NCBI GenBank assembly: GCA_036386415.1
Contig: DASVVT010000088.1
Location: 62,001 to 126,000 of the forward strand
Source of the DNA: DASVVT01 sp036386415
Lineage (GTDB): Bacteria > Acidobacteriota > Blastocatellia > Pyrinomonadales > Pyrinomonadaceae
Reading direction: 5' to 3'
Length of the DNA: 64,000 nt
The position numbers were made by a program, and so were the translations under genes. Shown here in pieces: positions 49,744-58,707 of this stretch (position 1 is the stretch's first letter; every line of letters starts with the position of its first letter). A model generated the notes under the pieces. It had not been told where the DNA came from. It saw only the letters and a program-made list of their open reading frames with translations, and searched no databases.

Positions 49744-52740
49744 ATGTCAACCGAAACCCCGCTCGAACTGAAGAAGACGGTCAATCTCCCGAAGACAGGC
49801 TTCGCGCAGAAAGCGAACCTCGGACAAAGCGAGCCCGCACGCCTCAAGCGTTGGTCGGAAATGGGGCTTTACGAGATGATCCAACGCGCGCGTGAAGGGG
49901 CGGAAAAGTTTATCCTCCATGACGGGCCGCCCTATGCCAACGCCGACATACATCTCGGCACGGCGCTCAACAAGATTCTCAAAGACTTCATCGTCAAATC
50001 GCGCACGATGATGGGATTTGCTTCGCCCTACGTCCCCGGCTACGACTGCCACGGCCTGCCGATAGAGCTTTACGTAGACCGCAAGCTGGGCGCAAAGAAG
50101 GCGAACATGCCCGCCGTGAGCATACGCCGCGCCTGCCGCGAGCACGCCTCCGAAGCCTTAAAGCGGCAGACGAGAGACTTCCAGCGGCTCGGCATCTTCG
50201 GCGAGTGGGAGAACCCTTATCTGACGATGTCGAACACCTACGAGGCCGAGACGGCGCGCCTCTTCGGTCGCTTCATAGAGCGCGGCTACGTCTATAAAGG
50301 TGCGCGTCCCGTCTACTGGTGCATACACGATCAGACCGCGCTCGCTGAAGCCGAGGTCGAATATCAACAGCACCGTAGCCCGTCCGTCTACGTGAAGTTT
50401 CCGCTGGCAAGCGCTCCGGCGTTGGTTGACCCTGCGCTCGCAGGGCGCAAGGTTTTCTTTCTCGTCTGGACGACCACGCCCTGGACGCTGCCCGCCAATC
50501 TAGGCATCGCCGTCAATCCTGATTTCGAGTACGCGGCTATAGAGAATGGTGACGAGGTCTACATCGTCGCGCATGAGCTGGTCGGGGCGGTGGCGGCCAA
50601 GTGCGGCTTGACGGAAACGCACGTCTGCGATGGAGATGCGCCGCGCGAGCCGAAGATACTGGCGCGATTTCCGGGCGCAAAGCTAGACCGTCTTGAAGCT
50701 CGCCATGCCTGGCTTGATCGGCCTTCGCTCGTCATGCTTGGCGAACACGTCACACTGGGCGGCGAGGCCGACGCGGAGACGGAGCTTGATGTCAGAGACG
50801 CACGCGATAAGAGCCGGACGAGCAAGGCGGGCACGGGCTGCGTTCACACAGCGCCCGGCCACGGCCACGACGACTTTGTGATCGGCAAGCGCTACGGGCT
50901 GGACATCTACTGCCCCGTCGATAACGCCGGGCGCTTCACTGCGGATGTCGAGCGCTTTGCGGGCGAGCGCGTCTTTGAAGCCAACCCGCAGATCGTCGAG
51001 TTCATGCGCGAGCAGGGCTCGCTCCTTTTCAGCGAGGAGTACGAGCATCGCTACCCGCACTGCTGGCGCTGCAAAAACCCCGTCATCTTCCGCGCCACGC
51101 CGCAGTGGTTCATCTCTATGGACGCCATCTCGGCGGACGAAGCTGAGCTGGATGAAGACGGGCGCGCACGCTCCAATTTCACGGAGAACGAGGTCGAAGC
51201 CTCTCCCAGTTTGCGCGAAGGCGCATTGCGCGAAGTCGGGCGCGTGCGCTGGATTCCCGCCTGGGGCGAGGAGCGTATGCGCAACATGCTCAAGGGGCGG
51301 CCTGATTGGTGCGTCTCGCGCCAGAGGGTCTGGGGCGTGCCGATCCCGGTCTTTTATTGCGCCGGTTGCGAAGAGGCTGTCGCAGACACGCAGGTCGTCA
51401 ATCACGTCGCAACGATCTTTGAACGCGAGACGGCGGATGCCTGGTATGCGCTTGAAGCAAGGGAGCTGCTGCCCGAAGGATTCAAGTGTCAGAAATGCGG
51501 CGGCGCTGAATGGAAGAAAGAGACGGATATTCTGGATGTCTGGTTCGATAGCGGCTCCTCAAGCGTCGCCGTGCTCGAACATCGCGATAACCTGCGCTGG
51601 CCCGCAGACGTTTACATAGAGGGCGGCGATCAGTATCGCGGCTGGTTCAACTCTTCCCTGATGGTCGGGCTCGCGACACATGATCGCGCGCCTTACGATG
51701 CTGTGCTGACGCACGGCTGGGTGGTCGATGGTGTGGGGAAAGCGATGCACAAGTCTACGGGCAATGCCGTTGCGCCCGACGAGGTGATCAAGGAATCGGG
51801 TGCGGAAATCCTGCGCCTCTGGTCTGCCTCGACTGACTACACGGAGGATGTGCGCTGCTCGCCCGAGATATTGCAGAGAGTCTCGGACGGCTATCGCAAG
51901 CTGCGCAACACGGCGCGCTTTGCGCTGGGCAATCTCAATGGCTTTGACGCGTGGCGCGATAGCCTCCCCGAAGAAGAGATGCTGGAGATAGACCGCTGGG
52001 CGCTCGCCGAGTTGAATCTCGTCACGAAGAATGTTCTCGAAGCCTACGAAAACTACGGCTTTCATACGGTCTATCACGCGCTTTACAACTTCTCGACGAT
52101 CACGCTCTCGGCGCGCTACTTTGACATCATCAAGGATCGACTCTACACGGCAGCGCCGCGCAGCCACGCGCGCCGTTCCGCGCAGACTGCGCTCTACATC
52201 ATCTGTGATGCGCTGGCTCGCCTGCTCGCGCCGATCCTGGTTTTCACCGCAGACGAAATCTGGGAGAACCTGCCGCAGGTCGGCGAGGGCAATGCGCGCC
52301 CCGCTTCCGTGCACATCGCGGAGTTTCCGGCGGCGCAAGGGAATGTAGATGCGTTGATGCTCAGGCGCTGGGCACAGGTGTTTGAAGTCCGGGATGTGGT
52401 GCTCAGGGCTTTGGAGGAGGCGCGCATGGCGAAGACCATTGGCAGCTCGCTCGAAGCCCGCGTACATCTCTCAGCCAGCGGCGACACCTATGAGCTGCTC
52501 AAGCAGTACGAGGACGATCTGCGTTACATCTTTATCGTCTCGCAGGTGGAGCTGAGCGAATCTGAGGGAGAAGCACGGGGCGCAGCAAGCGTCCATGTAG
52601 AGGTGACACGCGCAGAAGGTGTGAAGTGCGAGCGTTGCTGGAACTACTCGACGCGCGTTGGCGAATCCTCGCGCTACCCTACCGCCTGCGAGCGCTGCGT
52701 CGGGGCGCTGGCGGAGATCGAGCAGGAGACGCAACTATGA
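49744..52740 (+). CDS. ileS: Isoleucyl-tRNA synthetase
   Basis: A class I synthetase of about 998 residues. The HIGH-type motif is PPYANADIHLGTALNK. The KMSKS-type motif is KAMHKSTGN, a variant with His-Lys-Ser retained. TTPWTLPANLGIAV begins the editing domain, and the C-terminal zinc site is CERCWNYSTRVG with CERC near the end. I chose the ATG at 49744, which has GGAAAG about ten bases upstream, over a TTG at 49714. It overlaps lspA by ATGA. IleS next to LspA is a common gene order in bacteria. Confidence 0.96.
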   Translation: MSTETPLELKKTVNLPKTGFAQKANLGQSEPARLKRWSEMGLYEMIQRAREGAEKFILHDGPPYANADIHLGTALNKILKDFIVKSRTMMGFASPYVPGYDCHGLPIELYVDRKLGAKKANMPAVSIRRACREHASEALKRQTRDFQRLGIFGEWENPYLTMSNTYEAETARLFGRFIERGYVYKGARPVYWCIHDQTALAEAEVEYQQHRSPSVYVKFPLASAPALVDPALAGRKVFFLVWTTTPWTLPANLGIAVNPDFEYAAIENGDEVYIVAHELVGAVAAKCGLTETHVCDGDAPREPKILARFPGAKLDRLEARHAWLDRPSLVMLGEHVTLGGEADAETELDVRDARDKSRTSKAGTGCVHTAPGHGHDDFVIGKRYGLDIYCPVDNAGRFTADVERFAGERVFEANPQIVEFMREQGSLLFSEEYEHRYPHCWRCKNPVIFRATPQWFISMDAISADEAELDEDGRARSNFTENEVEASPSLREGALREVGRVRWIPAWGEERMRNMLKGRPDWCVSRQRVWGVPIPVFYCAGCEEAVADTQVVNHVATIFERETADAWYALEARELLPEGFKCQKCGGAEWKKETDILDVWFDSGSSSVAVLEHRDNLRWPADVYIEGGDQYRGWFNSSLMVGLATHDRAPYDAVLTHGWVVDGVGKAMHKSTGNAVAPDEVIKESGAEILRLWSASTDYTEDVRCSPEILQRVSDGYRKLRNTARFALGNLNGFDAWRDSLPEEEMLEIDRWALAELNLVTKNVLEAYENYGFHTVYHALYNFSTITLSARYFDIIKDRLYTAAPRSHARRSAQTALYIICDALARLLAPILVFTADEIWENLPQVGEGNARPASVHIAEFPAAQGNVDALMLRRWAQVFEVRDVVLRALEEARMAKTIGSSLEARVHLSASGDTYELLKQYEDDLRYIFIVSQVELSESEGEARGAASVHVEVTRAEGVKCERCWNYSTRVGESSRYPTACERCVGALAEIEQETQL

Positions 52741-53252
52741 AGAGAGAGCAACTGGGCTGGCGTGCGGCCTACCTGCTGGCGGCCTTCGGCATCTACATGG
52801 TCGATCAGGCGTCGAAGGCTTGGGCTGTGCGTGCGCTCCGTTTCGGCCAGGCGAAGACGCTGATTAGCGGCCTGCTCGATTTAGAGTACGCGGAGAATCC
52901 CGGCATCGCATTCGGCCAGTTGCAGGAGGGCGGGGCTTTCGGGCGCTGGTTCTTCGTCGTGCTGGCGGCGGGGGCTGCCGTGGCCGTCATCTTCTACTTC
53001 TTTCGCACGCCGCGCTCAGATGATCGCGTGTTGGGCGCATGCTCGCTCCTGCTCGCGGGCATCCTTGGCAACCTGACGGATCGAGCGCGCCTCGGCTACG
53101 TGATAGATTTCATCAGCCTGCACGCAGGCTCCTTTCACTGGCCTACATTCAACGTGGCGGACGCCAGCATCTGCGCCGGAGCGCTGCTGCTGGCCGCCGA
53201 CCTCTTCTTTTTTGAAGGAAGGAGACGGAAAACAGTGAGCAGTGAGCAGTAA
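52737..53252 (+). CDS. lspA: Lipoprotein signal peptidase (signal peptidase II)
   Basis: A membrane aspartic protease of 171 residues that cleaves prolipoproteins after lipidation. Four hydrophobic helices are seen. The catalytic Asp regions are NLTDRARLGYVIDFI and FNVADASI, and EYAENPGIAFG is the conserved loop. It overlaps the ileS stop by ATGA. The last residues (KTVSSEQ) and the TAA stop are read from the heptamer arm of the following S23-type element, so the original C-terminus was probably altered. Confidence 0.95.
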   Translation: MKREQLGWRAAYLLAAFGIYMVDQASKAWAVRALRFGQAKTLISGLLDLEYAENPGIAFGQLQEGGAFGRWFFVVLAAGAAVAVIFYFFRTPRSDDRVLGACSLLLAGILGNLTDRARLGYVIDFISLHAGSFHWPTFNVADASICAGALLLAADLFFFEGRRRKTVSSEQ

Positions 53253-53719
53253 GCAGTGAGCAGTTGGTTTGAGTGTAATAGTGGTGTTGTCCGATTGGCG
53301 AGGTGATGATGGAAAAACCACACAAACGACTCATTGCATGGCAGAAGAGCATGGAACTTGTGGTTCTGATCTATGACCTGAGCCAGAAATTTCCCAGAGA
53401 GGAAACTTATGGATTAACATCACAGATTCGTCGCGCCGCCGTATCAGTGCCCTCAAACATCAGTGAAGGTGCAGCAGGTCGCTCGACCGAACAATTCAAG
53501 AACTTTTTAAGCATTGCAATTGGCTCTCTTAACGAAATCAGCACACAGCTTGAGATTGCACATCGTGTTGGCTATCTTGACAAGTCTGCATCCGATGAGG
53601 CCCAAAAGATGGTAGACGAATGCTTGGCTCTTACTTATGGGCTCAAGAAAACTATAGGCAACGTACATTGAACATGATTCAAGCAAACTGCTTACTGCTT
53701 ACTGCTCACTGCTTACTAT
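53233..53719. mobile_element. S23-type four-helix-bundle gene enclosed by heptamer inverted repeats
   Basis: A 487-base unit. The left arm at 53233-53263 is CAGTGAG/CAGTAAG heptamers. The right arm at 53688-53719 is the inverse (ACTGCTTACTGCTTACTGC). The arms can pair over about 35-40 bases, with extra matches inside (TTGAGT and TTGAAT). The unit contains one gene (53309-53671) and splits lspA from lgt. The arm architecture is the same as that of the short hairpin elements in this window. It is probably a mobile unit, but no transposase is present. Confidence 0.65.
53309..53671 (+). CDS. Four-helix-bundle protein (S23 / 23S rRNA intervening-sequence family)
   Basis: About 120 residues. The family pattern is clear: LIAWQKSMELVVLIYDLSQK, FPREETYGLTSQIRRAAVSV, PSNISEGAAGRS, FLSIAIGSLNEISTQLEIA and VDECLALTYGLKKTI. 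It folds as a four-helix bundle and is related to Avd of diversity-generating retroelements. Base composition is clearly more A+T-rich than neighbours, which suggests foreign origin. GAGG lies about five bases before the ATG at 53309; the first ATG at 53306 is possible. It is not inside a 23S gene here. Function unknown; basic residues suggest nucleic-acid contact (inference). Confidence 0.88.
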   Translation: MEKPHKRLIAWQKSMELVVLIYDLSQKFPREETYGLTSQIRRAAVSVPSNISEGAAGRSTEQFKNFLSIAIGSLNEISTQLEIAHRVGYLDKSASDEAQKMVDECLALTYGLKKTIGNVH

Positions 53720-53724
53720 AAAAG

Positions 53725-54558
53725 ATGTTTCCAGAGCTTTTCCGCATCGGCAATTTTCCCATCAACACATACGGCGTGCTGCTGGCGCTCTCGTTTCTGG
53801 CGGCGCTGCTGGTGGCGGCGCGTTTGGGCGTGCATGATGGCCTGCCGCGCGAAAGGATTTACGATCTGGGGCTGTGGATGCTGCTGGCGGCGCTCGTCGG
53901 ATCAAAACTCCTGATGCTGTGGACGGAGCCCAGTTATCGCGAAGACCCGTCGCATCTCTTCTCGCTCGATTTCCTGCGCTCCGGCGGAGTCTTTTACGGC
54001 GGGCTGATCGGGGCGGTCGTGACGGGATATTTTCTCGTGCGCTACTACGGTCTGCCCTGGTGGAAGACGGCGGACGCTTTCGCGCCTGGGATTGCGCTGG
54101 GGCAGGCTATCGGGCGGCTGGGCTGCTTCTCTGCCGGGTGCTGCTGGGGCAAGCCCACCTCCGAGCCCTGGGGTGTGCGCTTTACTCCTCTCGGCCACGA
54201 GATAACGGGCGTGCCCATCGATGTCGATCTGCATCCGACGCAGCTTTATGAATCGGCGGCGACCCTCCTGATCTTCCTTTTTCTGCTCTGGCTTCACCGT
54301 CGCAGGCGCTTCAGCGGCCAACTCATACTCTTCTACGCCGTGCTCTACAGCATCGCACGCTTCTCAATCGAATTCTTACGCGACGATCCGCGCGGCGACA
54401 TCGCGGGCTTGACGACATGGACGGGTCTCTCGACATCGCAGCTCATCAGTCTCATTGTCGGCGTCGGCGGGCTCTTGATTCTCATTCTTCGCTGGCGTCG
54501 CGCTGCCACAGAGCCGCCCGAAAAGCTCTCCTCGACGCCGGACGCAGCGCGTGTTTGA
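53725..54558 (+). CDS. lgt: Prolipoprotein diacylglyceryl transferase
   Basis: An inner-membrane enzyme of 277 residues that adds diacylglycerol to the lipobox Cys. Seven hydrophobic helices are seen. The Lgt motif is GQAIGRLGCFSAGCCWG, and HPTQLYES and RFSIEFLRDDPRG are conserved family segments. It starts six bases after the S23-type unit ends, so its own ribosome site may have been lost or comes from the arm (TATAAAAG before the ATG). With ileS and lspA it forms a lipoprotein-maturation group, which the many lipoprotein-like neighbours would need. Confidence 0.95.
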   Translation: MFPELFRIGNFPINTYGVLLALSFLAALLVAARLGVHDGLPRERIYDLGLWMLLAALVGSKLLMLWTEPSYREDPSHLFSLDFLRSGGVFYGGLIGAVVTGYFLVRYYGLPWWKTADAFAPGIALGQAIGRLGCFSAGCCWGKPTSEPWGVRFTPLGHEITGVPIDVDLHPTQLYESAATLLIFLFLLWLHRRRRFSGQLILFYAVLYSIARFSIEFLRDDPRGDIAGLTTWTGLSTSQLISLIVGVGGLLILILRWRRAATEPPEKLSSTPDAARV

Positions 54559-54607
54559 GGAGTTAATAGCCTATTGAAGATGAGTGTCACTAAGAAAAAG
54601 ATTTTCA

Positions 54608-54690
54608 CCGCAGAGGATCGCAGTGGTAAGCAAAATGATGTTTTCTCGTTTTCCTCTGCAAACCTCCGCGTTCTCTGCGGTTAATCTTTG
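54608..54690. repeat. Hairpin element, CCGCAGA-arm family (family F)
   Basis: Left ACCGCAGAGGATCGCAGTGG, right CCTCCGCGTTCTCTGCGGTT. It lies between lgt and rluD. Confidence 0.75.
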
Positions 54691-54717
54691 CTCACACCGA
54701 ATCGCAAACTACTAAAG

Positions 54718-55740
54718 ATGGAGAACGAAGCAGCGGAACAGGAAGTGACGGCGCTCACGCTTTGCGTCTCTGCTGAAGAGGCGGGCGCGCGTCTTGACGC
54801 ATACCTAGCCGCGCACGTTGCCGATTGGAGTCGTGCCCGCATCAAGCGCCTGGTTGAAGACGGCGACGTGCTCGTAGAAGGGCGCACCGTCAAGCCTGCG
54901 TACAAGCTGCGCGCGGGTGAGCAGATCGAAGTGGAGCTCACGCAACCGACGCATCTCGCCGCGTTCACGCCCGAAGATATTCCCATCGAAGTGGTCTACG
55001 AGGATACGGACGTGCTCGTCGTCAACAAGCCCGCCGGGCTCATCGTGCATCCCGGCGCGGGGGCCGCCGGGGGAACGCTCGCCAATGCGCTCGCCTTTCG
55101 ATTGCGGAATGCGGATTGCGGATTGCGGAATGAAGGAGAGCCGCATGATCTTTTAAATCCGCAATCCGTATTCCGCATTCCGCAATCCGTCCGTCCCGGC
55201 ATCGTGCATCGATTAGACAAGGACACTTCAGGCCTCCTCGTGGTGGCGAAAACGGAGGCCGCGCATGAGAATCTCGCCGAGCAGTTTCGCGCGCGCGAAG
55301 TCTTCAAGTCTTACGCCGCGCTCGTGCACGGTCGCGTCGCGCAGGAGAGCGGGCGCATAGAGCAACCAATCGCACGCGACCCGCGCCAGCGCACGCGCAT
55401 GGCCGTCGTGAAGGGAGGCCGTCCCGCGCTTTCGCTCTACAGCGTGCGCAGGCGTTTTGAGCGCTTCACTCTGCTTGACGTGGAGATTAAGACCGGAAGG
55501 ACGCACCAGATCAGGGTGCATCTGGCCTGGCTGAAACATCCGGTCGTGGGCGATGAAGTTTACGGCGCTGGGCGCGATAAGACGGTGCAGGACGCGCGCG
55601 TGCGAAGCTCAATCCGCTCGCTCCGCCGATTGTTTCTACACGCCGAACAGTTGGGCTTCCGTCACCCACGCACAGGCGAGATGTTGCGCTTCAACGCGCC
55701 GCTGCCCGACGCGCTGGCAAACCTGCTCCCTCTTTTATAG
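54718..55740 (+). CDS. rluD: RluA/RluD-family rRNA pseudouridine synthase with an in-frame repeat insert
   Basis: A protein of about 340 residues. The S4-like N-terminus (ARLDAYLAAHVADWSRARIK) and the catalytic Asp in RPGIVHRLDKDTSGLLVV are intact. TGRTHQIRVHLAWLKHPVVG and HPRTGEMLRFNAPLP are also family motifs. Between NALAFRL and VRPGIVHRL, about residues 128-157 (RNADCGLRNEG and onward) are read from a family-D hairpin. Related enzymes have a shorter loop here, so the element enlarges a surface loop. Start ATG at 54718 is preferred over a TTG at 54688. The reaction is uridine isomerisation in 23S rRNA. Confidence 0.9.
   Translation: MENEAAEQEVTALTLCVSAEEAGARLDAYLAAHVADWSRARIKRLVEDGDVLVEGRTVKPAYKLRAGEQIEVELTQPTHLAAFTPEDIPIEVVYEDTDVLVVNKPAGLIVHPGAGAAGGTLANALAFRLRNADCGLRNEGEPHDLLNPQSVFRIPQSVRPGIVHRLDKDTSGLLVVAKTEAAHENLAEQFRAREVFKSYAALVHGRVAQESGRIEQPIARDPRQRTRMAVVKGGRPALSLYSVRRRFERFTLLDVEIKTGRTHQIRVHLAWLKHPVVGDEVYGAGRDKTVQDARVRSSIRSLRRLFLHAEQLGFRHPRTGEMLRFNAPLPDALANLLPLL
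55101..55189. repeat. Hairpin element, family D, inside rluD
   Basis: ATTGCGGAATGCGGATTGCG arm, inverted right arm ending near 55189, short loop. It is in frame with rluD and has no stop in that frame. Confidence 0.88.
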
Positions 55741-55757
55741 AAATGTTTGCGCCGCGG

Positions 55758-58277
55758 TTAAGGCGTAAGACCGATGCGCCGCACCAGTTCCGTAAAGCGC
55801 GGGTCGGAGCGGAGGCTGTCGAATTTGGGATCGACGTTGACGAGGGCGATCCCCGGATGGCTCACCTCGTAGGCCTTTTCAAAGTAGGCGAAAGCTTGAT
55901 CTTTGTCGCCTAATCCTGTGTAGATGGTGGCGATGAAGTAAGGCAACACGAAGCGCCGCTTGGAGAGTTCCTTCAGCTCCTCGATCACAGCTAGCGCCTC
56001 CGCGCGACGACCCGCCATCGCGTAAGCGTAGCCCAGCTCGGCGATGGTCTCGGGGTCTTCCCCGGACATTTCTCTAGCCTTTTGAAGCTCGGTGATGGCT
56101 TCCTTGTAGAGCCCCTTCTGGATAAGGGCGCGCCCGAGGTAGAAATGTGCGAGGCCGAAATCGGGATTGAGGTTGATCGTCTTGCGTAGCTGGTCGATGG
56201 CCTGATTGTACAGGCGCGCGTAGTAGTAATGCAGTCCCAGGTTCGAGTTGATGATGCGCGAGAGAGGATCGAGCGTTTGCGCGCGCTTGATCTCGTTGAT
56301 CGATTCATCGAAGCGCCTCATCATCACCAGGTAGGAGGCGTACCACTGGTGAGCCGTCGCGTAGTTCGGGTTAAGCTCTATGGCGCGACGATACTCACGA
56401 TCCGCGCCCGCCCAGTCGCCCTCGTAGGCCATCTTGACGAAGGCGAGCGAGGTGTGAGCCTCAGCGAGCGTGTCGTCCATCTCAAGGGCTTTGGAAGCGG
56501 CAGCCGCCGCGCGCGGGAAAGCCTCCTTGGGCGGGAGCACGCTGTAATCGGCGAGCATGTTGTAGGAATCTGCCAACCCGGCGTAAGCCAGCGCGTAAGA
56601 GGGGTCTAGATCAATCGCCTGCTGGAAGTATTCCGTGCCCTTCCTCAGCTCGTCTTCCGTCCTCTTGTTCCACGCGTAGCGACCTTTGAGATAGAGCTGG
56701 TAGGCCGCTATGTTATCCGTATAGCTCTTGGTCAGATGCTTCTTCTCTTCGCGCGTCAGATTCAACTTGAACTGCTTGGAAATGTCTTTGGCGATCTCTC
56801 CCTGCACGGCGAGGATTTCCGACAGTTTGGCGTTGTATTGATCGCCCCAGATGTGACTGTTGTCGCGCGCGTCAACCAGTTCGAGGCTGATCGACAGGGT
56901 GTCGCCGCGCTGGTTGATCCTGCCCGTCACGACTGACTGCACGCCAAGCTCGCGACCCACAGCCTGCGGGTCTGCCGCCTGCCCCTTGTAGCGGAAGACG
57001 GAACTGCGCGACATGACCTTCAGATCGGGAAGGCGCGAGAGGCTGTTGATGAGACTCTCCGTGATGCCGTCGGAGAGATACTCCGCGCTCGGATCAGCGG
57101 TGGCGTTGACCAGCGGTAAAACCGCCACGGAATTGATCGTCGGGCCTTCCTTCGTGAAATAGATGACGGCTCCTATCGCCAGGACGAGGAGCGCCATGAA
57201 GGCGAGCGCGATACGCTTGTGATGCCTGATGCCTTCGACGATATACTCGGCGCTCGAAGACGTGTGGATGTCTGTGCTCGCACGCGAGATGTGGCTTGTC
57301 GATTGACCGGAGCGCACAGTCGTCCTTGCGCCGGGGTTGGCCGTCGAATGCTCGCCGCTCTCAATGACCGTCTCTTCATCATAAAGCTCCGGTTGCTTGG
57401 AGTGTGAAAGCTTGGCCTCAAACTCCAGCTCGCGCTGTAGCAGGCGCAGGTCTATGAGGAGGTCTTTGGAGGTCTGGTAGCGCTCCTCCCTGTCCTTGGT
57501 CAGCGCTTTGGTGACGATGCGCTGAAGCTCCTGTGGAACTTCCCTCGCATAGCGCGTCAGGGGCAGCGGCTCTCTCTCCAGAATCGCGACGATCATGTCG
57601 CTCTTGGTCGCGGCTTCAAAGGGCGGTCGGCCAGCGATCATCTCGTAGAGCACGACGCCTAAGCTCCAGATGTCTGCGCGCGCATCTGCGGGAATCCCGC
57701 GCGTCTGCTCCGGCGACATGTAGACGTAAGTGCCGATGATCGAGCCCGGCTCCGTCTCAACCATCGGCACGGTCGCGGCATCGACATCGGTTGAATTGGT
57801 ATGCTCCTCGGAAAGCTTGGCGAGCCCGAAGTCCAGGACTTTAACGTAGCCGTCCCGGCGCACCATGATGTTCTCCGGCTTGATGTCGCGATGGACGATC
57901 CCGGCCTGGTGCGCGGCACAAAGTGCGGTGGCGATCTGTATGGCAATATCGAGCACCGAACTCAGATGCACGCGCGTCTGCGACATATACTGGCGCAGCG
58001 TGACGCCATCGACATACTCCATCGAGATGAAGTGTAAGCCCTCTACTTCGCCGATCTCATAAATGGTCAGGATGTTCGGATGGTTCAGGCTGGAGACGGC
58101 GCGCGCCTCCTGCTGGAAGCGGCGCATACGCGAGATGTCTTCCGTAAACTGCTCGGGCAGCAGCTTGAGCGCGACCAGTCGCCCCAGCCGCGTGTCCTGC
58201 GCCAGATAAACCTCTCCCATCCCGCCCTCGCCGAGTTTCTGAAGGGTGTGATAATGAGTCTTTAAGCGTGAGACCAC
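55758..58277 (-). CDS. Ser/Thr protein kinase with TolB/FlgO-like and TPR extracytoplasmic region
   Basis: A protein of 839 residues. The Hanks-type kinase spans about residues 10-275: GEGGMGEVYLAQ, VALKLL, HRDIKPENIM, DFGLAK, MSPEQT. A membrane helix lies at about 365-385 (ALAFMALLVLAIGAVIYFT). A TolB/FlgO-like module comes next (VAVLPLVNATADPSAEYLSD). TPRs fill residues 530-839. The start codon is GTG at 58277; GAGAG is about nine bases upstream. Kinase inside and TPRs outside suggest a signal-relay or scaffold role. It converges on rluD. Targets unknown. Confidence 0.94.
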   Translation of the reverse strand: MVSRLKTHYHTLQKLGEGGMGEVYLAQDTRLGRLVALKLLPEQFTEDISRMRRFQQEARAVSSLNHPNILTIYEIGEVEGLHFISMEYVDGVTLRQYMSQTRVHLSSVLDIAIQIATALCAAHQAGIVHRDIKPENIMVRRDGYVKVLDFGLAKLSEEHTNSTDVDAATVPMVETEPGSIIGTYVYMSPEQTRGIPADARADIWSLGVVLYEMIAGRPPFEAATKSDMIVAILEREPLPLTRYAREVPQELQRIVTKALTKDREERYQTSKDLLIDLRLLQRELEFEAKLSHSKQPELYDEETVIESGEHSTANPGARTTVRSGQSTSHISRASTDIHTSSSAEYIVEGIRHHKRIALAFMALLVLAIGAVIYFTKEGPTINSVAVLPLVNATADPSAEYLSDGITESLINSLSRLPDLKVMSRSSVFRYKGQAADPQAVGRELGVQSVVTGRINQRGDTLSISLELVDARDNSHIWGDQYNAKLSEILAVQGEIAKDISKQFKLNLTREEKKHLTKSYTDNIAAYQLYLKGRYAWNKRTEDELRKGTEYFQQAIDLDPSYALAYAGLADSYNMLADYSVLPPKEAFPRAAAAASKALEMDDTLAEAHTSLAFVKMAYEGDWAGADREYRRAIELNPNYATAHQWYASYLVMMRRFDESINEIKRAQTLDPLSRIINSNLGLHYYYARLYNQAIDQLRKTINLNPDFGLAHFYLGRALIQKGLYKEAITELQKAREMSGEDPETIAELGYAYAMAGRRAEALAVIEELKELSKRRFVLPYFIATIYTGLGDKDQAFAYFEKAYEVSHPGIALVNVDPKFDSLRSDPRFTELVRRIGLTP

Positions 58278-58707
58278 CGAAGTACTCTCTCAGGATAGGA
58301 TTAAAGCTGCACGCACCGAATAAAAGCCCGGCTGAAAAAGGTAGACTGCGACTGGGCAAGATACAGCCATCTTCTGGGCAGTATTAGCGCTGTATATCGC
58401 GCCGGTATTGTATCACTAGGCTGTAGCGCGAGCTAAGAGCGACGCGCAGTCTTTGCCCTGAAAAGATCGTCAACAGGGGAATCGTAAATAGACGAGCCGA
58501 CTTTTAGCTATTTGCGAGACCTCTTTAACGATCTACGAATTTTCGTGCCGCCGGATGTGCTTTCGCTTCCCGTATTGCTATACTCTTCGCGTTCACGAAG
58601 AGATCTAGAAGGGCAACGAGTTTTCCCGTCTACAACATCAAACCCGAGGGCGGCGCGACGAAGTCAAGCCCCCTTTATTTTGGCATCCATATTGATTTCG
58701 ACAAATT
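58278..58707. other. Divergent spacer between kinase and VWA genes
   Basis: About 430 bases without a supported gene. A plus-strand frame at 58512-58805 overlaps the VWA start and is not called. A TATACT sits near 58578 but without a good partner box. No hairpin-array element is present. Confidence 0.4.
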
